Part shown: positions 1 through 8,680 of the stretch, one piece after another
Position numbering within the stretch: position 1 is the first letter of the stretch
How the letters are laid out: each line of letters starts with the position of its first letter
Assembly (NCBI GenBank): GCA_949358305.1
Contig: OX442317.1
Location: forward strand, 13,632,991 to 13,694,990
Direction of reading: 5' to 3'
Source: Strigamia acuminata
Lineage: Eukaryota; Arthropoda; Chilopoda; Geophilomorpha; Linotaeniidae
DNA: 62,000 nucleotides
Position numbers and translations under genes: made by a program
The notes under the pieces: model-generated
What the model saw: only the letters and a program-made list of their open reading frames with translations
Told to the model about the DNA's origin: nothing
The model's database searches: none

Positions 1-1070
1 TGCACCTCGTCGTTCAGCACGTAGCCGGTGCCCGCTTCGCACAACGTGAAAAGTTCAAATCCCCATTTGATGGGTTTGGCCGGTTGGAAGACCTGGAAGA
101 AATTTGCCGAACGAATGAACAAATGTAGACAACTGGATGAATAAATAAATAAATAAATAAATGTACGCACTTTTATCTTTGATCGACCTCGGAAGGCGAT
201 CATCGACTCGTCAATGCAGAGCGTCGTCCTTGGTTGCCGACATGCGCGGAAGCGTTTGTTGACCAGGTCGGCGAACAAGCGAACTTTCATCGCGCGGTCG
301 TCCTGTTCGCGTTCTTTCAAAAATGACACCCTTTCCGCCGTTGTGCTGCCGCCATCGGGGCCGCGTGCAGAGCCGGTAACGTGCAACCGTTGGTAGGACG
401 GTTGCGTGCCGTAATGAAGGTACCGCGAAATCTCCTGAAACCTCTTGTGTGTCATGGCTCGCCCAACGGCCGGTGCACCGAGATCGCCGACGTTGCTGCT
501 CGACCAGTAGTGTCGCAATTCGGGTTGTTTGTTGTAGCCGGCCAAGACGTGGATCCCTAGATATACATAAAACTCATCGAGCGTTAGAGGGCGGACCCGC
601 GCGCGCGCCCTTGTCGCTGTCCCTCTCGGTTGTGGCGGGTGTTGCGGTCGAGACGGAAGTCGGGGCTGTCGCCCGGCGGCCAGCTCGGCTGCCCTTCTGT
701 CGGCCGCGGTGATACACACTCTCAAAACACTGCGTTGTGGTCCGGGTGCTCCAGCGCCACTACCGCAAGCCACGGCGACCAACGTTCTTTGTCTAGTTCT
801 CGGACCTCGTGGTCGTTGCATCGAACGCGTCTAAAACGAAAAACATGTATATTATACGAACAATCAACCAAAAGCGCGTCTGAAAACCCCCGCGAACGAC
901 GTGTGCAACGTGTGCGTCAACTTTTCCCAACACCTGTACTCGCGTTCTTCCCACTTCTTTCTCCTGCTTCGCCTCTCTCCGAATGGCCCGGTTCGTCGCC
1001 GTCACGGTGAAGCGGGCCGCCTCGCCGAAGAGTTCCTCGAAATAGTCGAATTCCGAGCTGGTAGCCACGC
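1..1070 (-). CDS. piggyBac-like transposase, partial, multi-exon
   Basis: Minus-strand translation gives a piggyBac-type (DDE_Tnp_1_7) transposase running off the window at base 1. The core exon, about 610 down to 171, contains LDEFYVYLGIHVLAGYN, then LRHYWSSS, KRFQEISRYLHYG and CIDESMIAFRGR. The Asp of CIDE sits where the family has its first catalytic Asp. An intron follows at 170-93 (78 bp, donor GTGCGT, acceptor TTCCAG). The next exon (92-1) opens in frame with KPIKWGFELFTLCEAGTGY, the segment that follows the first Asp in the family. A likely upstream exon near 970-1070 reads EFDYFEELFGEAARFTV then TATNRAI, matching the N-terminal part of the domain; its splice to the core exon is not resolved. 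The later catalytic Asps and the C-terminal Cys-rich domain lie outside the window. No stop interrupts the core exon, so this may be an intact transposon or a domesticated gene. The family is fairly certain; exon limits are not. Confidence 0.78.
139..162. repeat. (ATAA)n microsatellite in the transposase intron
   Basis: About six tandem ATAA units lie inside the 78-bp intron of the piggyBac-like gene, between donor and acceptor. Confidence 0.85.
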
Positions 1071-1142
1071 ATCGGCCGCGATAGCCGGGTGTTTCTGTTG
1101 GCTTTTGTTCTCCGAGATTTGTGATATGCAATTGATTATTGA

Positions 1143-1374
1143 TGTTACACATGTTTGTTTTGTAATTATTTATGATTTTATAGTTTATTATCATGTAAAC
1201 ATTGATGTATCAATTGGGTTACTGTAGTTGGAGTTGTTTTTTAACTGCTTAGCAACTGTTGTTATTACTTGTTGTCTTCTTGTTGTTTTTTCTCCATGCT
1301 TGCATGAGATGATTAAATCTTGTTCTTTTACTCACTTTTGGCCTGGAATTTGTTCTTCAATCCATACTTTCAAC
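1143..1374 (+). mobile_element. putative Copia 5' LTR
   Basis: The base before the primer binding site ends a stretch finishing in CAACA. The first reasonable partner upstream is TGTTA at 1143, giving a 232-bp TG...CA segment, a normal size for Copia LTRs. No second LTR survives because the element is cut off at 3809, so the 5' boundary cannot be proven and could lie elsewhere. The 72 bases between this and the transposase hold nothing I recognise. Confidence 0.4.
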
Positions 1375-1375
1375 A

Positions 1376-1389
1376 TGGTAGCAGAGGAT
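1376..1389 (+). other. primer binding site, initiator tRNA-Met type
   Basis: TGGTAGCAGAGGAT starts one base after the putative LTR end. It is complementary to the 3' end of animal initiator tRNA-Met (which ends ...CCTCTGCTACCA, from general knowledge), the usual primer of Copia-group elements. This anchors the left end of the element. Confidence 0.65.
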
Positions 1390-2694
1390 TAGAGTTCATT
1401 CCATCACTGTGAGTTGTTCATGTTGAATTTTGGCCAAGTTTTTGTCAAAATTCCATGAATTTTCGTTCATCTTATCCTGCTGATCGATTACTCGCTCCTG
1501 GCAAAATGGCCGACCTCGTTTCTTCATGCCTGCTCACCCGACGATTTTGATGCTTTTTCTGCAATTTGCAACGGATTTGAACGCTGCAAATTTTCGTAGG
1601 TACTGTCCAGGGCTTGTAAAAGGATCGTGGATACTTTTCTTGATGGATTTCCGTGGATTTTCGTCGATGATCGCCGCAGATTCGCCCGATCGCGATGCAC
1701 CAAATTCCGAGTGATTTTCGCCGACGATTTTCGCGTGTTTCATCGAGTTTTTGACTGTGCCATCCAATATCTGCTTGTGTTTAGCAGTGTACGTGTTATA
1801 CACACGATTGTGAGTACTTTTCATCATGTTTTCCACGTTTTTCGGGCCGATTTTCGTTGTTTTTGCGCCATATGCCCGTGCGCTTCACGAGGATCTTTTC
1901 GCCGAATTTTAACGTGCTTTTCATCGAATTTAGTGCTTTTTCGTCGATACTGTGTTGTGCCAGGGATTATTAGATTATTCCACTTGTTTCCACAAGTGTT
2001 GTGAGTACTTTTGGATTGATTTATGTACTTTTTACGATGTTTTCGGGTCAATTTCGTCCCGCACACGTAAAGTGATGAGTGAACATTTCTATGATCGCCG
2101 TGTTTCCTGCTTCACATCGCTAATTTGCTTCATTTGAGCATTTTTCTGATTATTTTATATATTTTTCAGACATTTTCTGCATTTTTACGTGGAATTTTCG
2201 TCGATTTTCATCCAGAATTTTACCGTACGACGTGTACGAAGCGGCAGACGTTTGCCAACCATTTTACTAAGATTTTCGAGGATTTTCGTCGAGTATCCCA
2301 AGAGATTCTACCAGATTCTCCTCATATTTTTTTTCATGAAACTTTGTTAAATATTAAGTTTCGTGAAACTTTGTTTAAGATTAAGGTTTTTGGTGGGGAC
2401 CTGGTGTAGGATCCTGGATTTGTATTTGTTAGTGGATTTAATTGCCCTAACAGATACAAATCTTTGCCTCGGTCATTGCACTTTGACCGTTGTATTAATT
2501 TGCCGTGCCCGACAGTGGAGTATCCGGGGGCCATAGGGCCATTATTTCCCGACAACTCCTAAACGGCCACTGTTTAGTTGGGTTGGCTAGCAACCTGAAT
2601 AGCCCAATTCTGGTTTTCCGCCTCGAACAACGATACCGCGCGTTCTCCTGTCACCTCGACCAAACTTTTCGCAGAACCGCTCACTTATATCGTC
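1390..2694 (+). other. Copia leader region, non-coding
   Basis: About 1.3 kb separates the primer binding site from the gag ATG. It is T-rich and full of short degenerate repeats around the words ATTTTCGTCGA and GATTTTCG. Reading frames here are short and show no family motif. It is long for a Copia leader, so it may include an older insertion, but I see no terminal repeats or target duplication to define one. Confidence 0.45.
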
Positions 2695-3809
2695 ATGGCG
2701 GATTCCGGCAAATCTCACCAATTTTCAATTCCACGACTGAACTCCGATAACTACGAATCTTGGTCCCGAAATATCCAATTTTTGCTCTTGGAAAAAGGAG
2801 TAGATGATTTCATCTCAGAGAATCCTCCGGTCAAAGACGAAGCCTGGGATCAGCCTCGAAAACAGCTTCACGACGACCGTTCAAAGCGTGCAAAAGCCTT
2901 GCTTGGCTTGTTTGTCGAGTCCCAATATCAGGACATTGTTCTTGCTGCGGACTCCGCACGTGACGCCTGGGTAGCCTTGAAAGCGACATTTCAGCCGACT
3001 TCTCTTGCCCGAATTGCTAAACTCCGCCGAGATTTCCTGATGATGCGTTTACTTCCGAATGAAGACATGTCAGTTTTCATTAGCCGTGTCACCAAAGCCC
3101 GTGCCGTTTTGAAGGACTTGGAAGTCACATTTTCGGATTCGGATGTCGCTTATCAACTTTTGGATTTGTTACCAGATTCGTACGAGGCGACCGTGCAAAC
3201 GATTTACCATTGGTCTAAAGCGGATTTCACATTAAAGGGAGTCTCCGACCATCTTCTCTCCGAATTTAATCGTTTGAAGATGAAGAATGCAGATTCGGGG
3301 TCATCGACTAGTTTACAGTCAACGAGTTCGTCTTCGAGTGCACCGACGAGAGTTTTCAAGCCCTTGTCACAAATTCAGTGCTTTAATTGCAAGGAAATGG
3401 GACACTATGCGAACAAGTGCCCCAAACCTCGAGTCCAGGGTGTTGCCTCTTCCAACTCGTCTACCAATCGTGGTCGCCGATCTTTGTCTCGGAACCGCAA
3501 GAGTGGACGCGGTAATGCAACACCACCTGCCCCAAGTGCTCAAAGTGTTTCCAGTGCAAGGTCCGGTTTAGGTTTCTTTGCACGGTCAGAATCCAACGTC
3601 GCATCGACTTCGTCTTTGGAATGGCTAATTGATTCGGGTTCATCTGACCACGTGTGTTGCCGTCGTGATTCTTTTTCGACGTACAAGCCCGTTTCGAATT
3701 ATTTCATCATTTTGGGTGAAGGCCGTTCACGAGTTGATGGTATAGGTGACGTGGTTTTGCGGATTGGTCGTGGTGGCGCGAAAGGAGAATTTCCCGTCAC
3801 AATGCATAA
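2695..3809 (+). pseudogene. Copia (Ty1-like) Gag and protease, 3'-truncated
   Basis: The ATG at 2695 opens a frame starting MADSGKSHQFSIPRLN, followed by the NYESWSRNI segment typical of Copia Gag (DUF4219/UBN2 type). An RNA-binding CCHC knuckle CFNCKEMGHYANKC lies near residue 229. A retroviral-type aspartic protease begins at WLIDSGSSDH, near residue 310, with the catalytic Asp in DSG. In life Gag packages the element RNA and the protease cleaves Gag-Pol. The homology stops at about residue 371, directly before the base where repeat A starts. The frame then runs another 50 codons into repeat A and ends at 3960; those residues are not Copia. Integrase, RT, RNase H and the 3' LTR are missing, so the copy cannot move by itself. 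Confidence 0.85.
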
Positions 3810-4146
3810 CCTTTTCGCGGATTGGCTTCCGCGAAATCCGCATTTCGGGGGCGACTATTCTGGGGATTCCGGGTGGACCAAACTCTTCCGGAAAATGTCC
3901 GGGGTGGTGTTGGGAGTGTCAATAGACTGTTTTGTGTCAAGGTTGTCAATTTTCATGTGAGTATTGGAAGGTTCATTTCTGCACATTCTCATGTATTTTT
4001 TTTCACAGGAGCGACAAGGAGCGATGAAGCGGGATCGAGCGAGAGTGGGTAAAATAAACTGGTTTACGTCTCCAATGCGCGTTCAAGATGGAATACGAAC
4101 TCGGAATCGACTCCAACACGCGTTCGCGTGACATACGGACGCATTC
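3810..4146 (+). repeat. repeat A, copy 1 (FB-1 left end)
   Basis: This block begins CCTTTTCGCGGATTGG. The same first base follows unrelated DNA in two other places (6698, 47245), so it is an element terminus. A perfect 9-bp hairpin sits 3 bases in (3813-3821 with 3828-3836, TTTCGCGGA/TCCGCGAAA, 6-nt loop). The block replaces the rest of Copia pol here. It then runs into the 56-bp hairpin array. Confidence 0.8.
3957..4008 (+). other. intron-like segment inside repeat A, copy 1
   Basis: 52 bp, GTGAGT donor and a T-run followed by CACAG. The same 52-bp segment in copy 2 is 6845-6896 with the stronger donor GTAAGT; in copy 3 (47392-47442) the donor is mutated to TTAAGT. Joining its flanks keeps one frame open in copies 1 and 3. 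Splicing itself is inference. Confidence 0.4.
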
Positions 4147-4159
4147 ACGACCCAGATCA

Positions 4160-5055
4160 AAAAATGATCTCGTATTCGACTCGCTTTCTAGTCGAGTACG
4201 AATTTTGCCCTTCTTCAACGCGAAATCGTATTCGACTCGTTTTCGAGTCGAATGCGAATTTTGCCCTTCTTCAACGCGAAATCGTATTCGACTCGTTTTC
4301 TAGTCGAGTACGAGTTTTGCCCTTCTTCAACGCGAAATCGTATTCGACTCGTTTTCGAGTCGAATGCGAATTTTGCCCTTCTTCAACGCGAAATCGTATT
4401 CGACTCGTTTTCGAGTCGAGTACGAGTTTTGCCCTTCTTCAACGAGAAATCGTATTCGACTCGTTTTCGAGTCGAGTACGAGTTTTGCCCTTCTTCAACG
4501 CGAAATCGTATTCGACTCGTTTTCGAGTCGAATGCGAATTTTGCCCTTCTTCAACGCGAAATCGTATTCGACTCGTTTTCGAGTCGAGTACGAGTTTTGC
4601 CCTTCTTCAACGCGAAATCGTATTCGACTCGTTTTCGAGTCGAGTACGAGTTTTGCCCTTCTTCAACGCGAAATCGTATTCGACTCGTTTTCGAGTCGAA
4701 TGCGAATTCGTATTCGACTCGTTTTCGAGTCGAATGCGAATTTTGCCCTTCTTCAACGCGAAATCGTATTCGACTCGTTTTCGAGTCGAGTACGAGTTTT
4801 GCCCTTCTTCAACGCGAAATCGTATTCGACTCGTTTTCGAGTCGAGTACGAGTTTTGCCCTTCTTCAACGCGAAATCGTATTCGACTCGTTTTCGAGTCG
4901 AATGCGAATTCGTATTCGACTCGTTTTCGAGTCGAATGCGAATTTTGCCCTTCTTCAACGCGAAATCGTATTCGACTCGTTTTCGAGTCGAGTACGAATT
5001 TTGCCCTTCTTCAACGCGAAATCGTATTCGACTCGTTTTCGAGTCGAATGCGAAT
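4160..5055 (+). repeat. FB-1 left array of 56-bp hairpin repeats
   Basis: About 15 tandem units of 56 bp (starts at 4221, 4277, 4333 and so on) with a few shortened ones. Each unit contains a perfect self-complement, CGACTCG-TTTT-CGAGTCG, and a spacer including TTTTGCCCTTCTTCAACG. The unit has no stop in any frame, so long meaningless reading frames cross the whole array. The same unit appears inverted at 5736-6360 and in FB-2 and FB-3. Confidence 0.95.
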
Positions 5056-5735
5056 TCGTATTCGATTCGAATACGATTCGAATTCGATTCGAATACGAAT
5101 ACGATCAAAATACGAACTCGTAACAACTCGAATACGATGACCCGTTACCGGACTTTGACTCGTACGACTCGTATTCGAGATGTATTCGAGATGTATTCGA
5201 ATCGTATTCGAGTCGCATTCGAGATGGTCGATGATTTCCACTCGCTCATATACGCGTTGTATACGAGCTCGTATTTTGATCGTAATCGTAAACGAATCGT
5301 TTACAAGTCGTATACAAGTTGTATACGACGTGTATACACCTCGTATACGAACGAAGTTTGGAAAATCCACCGGATACTTACTACGACATGAAAACACATA
5401 GTAGTCACATACGTCTTATTTGGAAATTGTGTTTTCACAAACTTCGTTCGTATACGAGGTGTATACACGTCGTATACAACTTGTATACAACTTGTAAACG
5501 ATTCGTTTACGATTACGATCAAAATACGAGCTCGTATACAACGCGTATACGAGCGAGTGGAAATCATCGACCATCTCGAATACGACTCGAATTCGATTCG
5601 TATTCGATTCGAATACGATTCGAATTCGATTCGAATACGAATACGATCGAAATACGAACTCGTAACAACTCGAATACGAATCAAAGTCCGGGAAACAAAA
5701 ATCGACCATCTCGTATACGATTCGAAAGCGAATCG
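5056..5735. repeat. FB-1 central palindrome
   Basis: Two near-complementary arms of about 300 bp meet around a 77-nt loop at 5361-5437. The arms are rich in CGTATACG, TCGAATACGA and GTAAACGAATCG words. The loop, from GAAAATCCACCGGATACTT to GTGTTTTCA, is the same in FB-2 and in all seven FB-3 units. The left arm carries one extra segment (GACCCGTTACCGGACTTTGA) that the right arm replaces with a different version. Confidence 0.92.
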
Positions 5736-6360
5736 AATACGATTTCGCGTTGAAGAAGGGCAAAACTCGTACTCGACTCGAAAACGAGTCGAATACGATT
5801 TCGCGTTGAAGAAGGGCAAAACTCGTACTCGACTCGAAAACGAGTCGAATACGATTTCGCGTTGAAGAAGGGCAAAATTCGTACTCGACTCGAAAACGAG
5901 TCGAATACGATTTCGCGTTGAAGAAGGGCAAAACTCGTACTCGACTCGAAAACGAGTCGAATACGATTTCGCGTTGAAGAAGGGCAAAACTCGTACTCGA
6001 CTCGAAAACGAGTCGAATACGATTTCGCGTTGAAGAAGGGCAAAATTCGTACTCGACTCGAAAACGAGTCGAATACGATTTCGCGTTGAAGAAGGACAAA
6101 ATTCGCATTCGACTCGAAAACGAGTCGAATACGAATTCGCATTCGACTCGAAAACGAGTCGAATACGATTTCGCGTTGAAGAAGGGCAAAATTCGCATTC
6201 GACTCGAAAACGAGTCGAATACGATTTCGCGTTGAAGAAGGGCAAAATTCGTACTCGACTAGAAAGCGAGTCGAATACGATTTCGCGTTGAAGAAGGGCA
6301 AAATTCGTACTCGACTAGAAAGCGAGTCGAATACGATTTCGCGTTGAAAAAGGGAAAAAC
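5736..6360 (-). repeat. FB-1 right array of 56-bp hairpin repeats (inverted)
   Basis: About 11 units of the same 56-bp repeat in reverse orientation, mirroring 4160-5055 around the loop at 5399. The arms differ in copy number, so the element is not a perfect palindrome. Confidence 0.93.
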
Positions 6361-6697
6361 TCGTACGCGATTCAGTGAAACTAAATTTACATGTGCGCGT
6401 TGACGCGCGCGATTCGTGTGTTCTACGTGAGTAAATAGAGTGCGCGTCACATATGAATACAAAATGTCGACCATGCGTCGCCACGATGCCAGTGGACGAA
6501 TTCTGCGAATTCGTGCAAACGCAGAAAGTTAAAAATATTCAAATTTGACGCCCACGATGACTCGTTCGTAGTAGACGCCTCCACAACTGCTTTTGAAAAG
6601 AATTTGATAAATGTTTGGAAATAATATTTAGGATTTTCTTTAATCATATCAGGAAACTGAAAACAGAAATAAAGTTTATACATTGGAAATTTTTTAT
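6361..6697. other. FB-1 right flank, unclassified
   Basis: Sequence between the inverted array and the next repeat A. It holds a GCGCGTTGACGCGCGC inverted repeat and, on the minus strand, an open stretch (6447-6731) whose residues around LNIFNFLRLHEFAEFVHW look less repetitive than the surroundings. I recognise no family and see no start context, so it is not called a gene. Confidence 0.4.
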
Positions 6698-7035
6698 CCT
6701 TTTCGCGGATTGGCGTCCGCGAAATCCGCATTTCGGGGGAGACTATTCTGCGGATTCCGGGTGGACCAAACTCTTCCGAAAAATGTCCGGGGTGGTGTTG
6801 GGAGTGTCGATAGACTGTTTTGTGTCAAGGTTGCCAATTTTCATGTAAGTATTGGAAGGTTCATTTCTGTGCATTCTCATATATTTTTTTTCACAGGAGC
6901 AATGAGGCGCGATAAAGGGGGATCAAGCGAGAGTGAAAAAGATAAACTTGTTTACGTCTCAAATGCGCGTTCGCGATGGAATACGAACTTGGAATCGACT
7001 CCAATACGCGTTCGCGTCGCATACGAACGCATTTA
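6698..7035 (+). repeat. repeat A, copy 2 (FB-2 left end)
   Basis: Same terminus and hairpin as at 3810, with two loop and stem-flank changes. It includes the 52-bp intron-like segment at 6845-6896 with an excellent donor GTAAGTATT. In the frame that stays open in copies 1 and 3, copy 2 has a TGA shortly after the acceptor. Confidence 0.8.
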
Positions 7036-7315
7036 CAACTCGTTTTCGACTTTGATTAAAAAGGAACAAATATGATTAAAAATCAACAAAAATATACAAA
7101 ACTTGATAAGAAATGTATAAACATTGATTAGAAATCGACAAAAATCGACTGAAATCTGACAATAATCGAATAAAATCGGACAATAATCAATTCAGAATGA
7201 CAAATAACAATTACAATTGGTAAAAATTGACCAAAAATACAGAAAAATCGATTAAAAACCAGCAAAAACAAACAGAAAACGATTAAATCAATTAAAAATC
7301 AACAAATAACCAAAA
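7036..7315 (-). repeat. FB-2 left outer arm (ATTAAAAATCAAC module)
   Basis: A/T-rich stretch of degenerate GATTAAAAATCAACAAA words. It is the reverse complement of 15905-16130 (FB-2 right tail) and 60900-61150 (FB-3 right tail). It is therefore the outermost pairing segment of FB-2, separated by almost 9 kb from its mate. Confidence 0.7.
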
Positions 7316-8288
7316 TTGCCCTCAACACACCCCAACAACCTTCCACCACTCAAATTACACCGGAAAAAAACAAATTCAAACCGAAAAATCAACAAAGAAT
7401 GCCAAAAAAAATATTGCAAACAAAGAGATAAGATCAATTCTCGAGGCAAATTCTCACCACAAAACAACGCATCGCCGCCGACATCAACTTTTTAAATTTG
7501 AGAAACTCGCGTTTTTACGTGTACCGGTGCAGTACCGGGACCGCGGTACTTGTACTGCGGTATACATTTAAGTGTACAGTGCACAACACTACTGTTTATT
7601 TTTAATGATCCAATAAATAAAATTTGAAACAAAGTTGAGTGGAATTGTACGTTTCTCGTATATTAAAGTTTTTATTTTTTAATTTTTTTTGTTCCATACT
7701 AGAATGGCGATTCGATACTTTTGTAGCTCGAATTCACTGATATAAACGTGGTCGGTTTTCATCACGCGTCAATGCGCTCGTGCAATAGTATAGGCGCGCA
7801 TGGCTTGATGCGCACAAAACTTGCAAAACTTGCACGGAATTTGGTCAATTTTTGACAAATTTCAGCAGATTTTTGCCTATATTTGACAAATTTCCACTGA
7901 TTTTTGACAATATTTGACCCAACAACTGCGCCACGTTCCAGGCGCCGGTTTAGGCATTTTAGACCCGTTTTAGACCGTTTTAGATGGCGAAAACGTTCTC
8001 TCCATCATTTTCTACCCCTGGGTGAGGTTTTCAGCGTTCATGATTGATGAAAAAGCTGTTTTCTAACTAGCTGTCCCATTGCTAGTTTTGGCGTCAGGTT
8101 TTAGCAACCTTCCGATCCGACTCTGTCGTCTGCACGACCTCCAAGACTGTTTTAGGGTTAATTTGAGTCAAATAATTCATTCTGGGGGTTGTTTTGGGTT
8201 TTTTACAAGTGTGTTTTTGTAGTTTTTATTGGTTTCAAACATTGTCAATTCTTTATACAAGTGTAACTTTCATTTCTCTGTATTTTGA

Positions 8289-8312
8289 GAACTTTGCATT
8301 GCAGCAAAGTTC
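8289..8312 (+). other. perfect hairpin GAACTTTGC/GCAAAGTTC
   Basis: A 9-bp stem with a 6-nt loop (ATTGCA), present in every arm unit at the same offset. It lies about 90 bp upstream of the CACGTG hairpin. Confidence 0.8.
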
Positions 8313-8398
8313 ATTTCTTGCCCCTTAATTATTGTGTAATTGTTGGTTTTGAAGCCCGTTTTTTAACAATAACTTTATTTGAAGTGCCTATTGTTTCA

Positions 8399-8418
8399 GG
8401 CACGTGCTTCCACGTGCC
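8399..8418 (+). other. perfect hairpin GGCACGTG-CTTC-CACGTGCC followed by TTTTATT
   Basis: An 8-bp GC-rich stem with a tetraloop, directly followed by TTTTATTG. Copies at 10084, 11769, 13160 (-), 55335 (-), 56993 (-) and 58651 (-) are identical. The FB-3 left copy near 49648 has a broken first stem (GTCACGTG). It resembles a terminator or 3'-end stem-loop in shape only; role unknown. Confidence 0.75.
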
Positions 8419-8680
8419 TTTTATTGTTGAGCAATTTCTTGGGCAGTTGCGCTCCTGTTGCTAGCATTGCCGCGCGTTCTCCGCGCGCGTACTCGCGTTT
8501 CGCATCACACACATTCGGATTCGATGGCCTATCGCGGCGGCACATTGTGTGGCATAGCGCGGCACGTTGCAATTGCTAATGCTACGGTCGACGGCGATTC
8601 GCATGCGCTATCCGCTGCATCAAACCCCAAATACCGATAAAAAATCGCTGAAAACACTAATCCCGACCCAAAAACCGCCA

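Larger units (their letters stand above)
7316..8680 (+). repeat. FB-2 arm unit L1 (1365 bp, diverged)
   Basis: First of three direct arm units, aligned by the CCCTCAACACA word at its start. Compared with L2 and L3 it lacks roughly 380 bp of the internal 31-bp TGACAAATTTCAGCAGA repeats, as expected from a deletion between those repeats. It carries about 90 extra bases near 7470-7560 rich in TACCG/CGGTA inverted words. No coding region is supported; short open frames repeat in each unit without any protein motif. Confidence 0.8.

Noticed and set aside
1526-2409. Short frames in the Copia leader as possible genes
   Set aside because: All are under 130 codons, in T-rich degenerate repeats, with no motif and with competing frames on the other strand.
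3810-4146. Repeat A as a Helitron 3' end
   Set aside because: The hairpin fits, but the expected CTRR end and A/T insertion site are not seen in any of the three copies.
4160-5055. CRISPR-like appearance of regular 56-bp repeats
   Set aside because: There are no unique spacers, the repeats are contiguous, no cas genes are present and the genome is eukaryotic.
4128-6484. Overlapping frames of 258-379 codons on both strands in the FB-1 core
   Set aside because: They are the three phases of the 56-bp repeat, which happens to lack stops. No motif, start context or family similarity; all frames are equally open.
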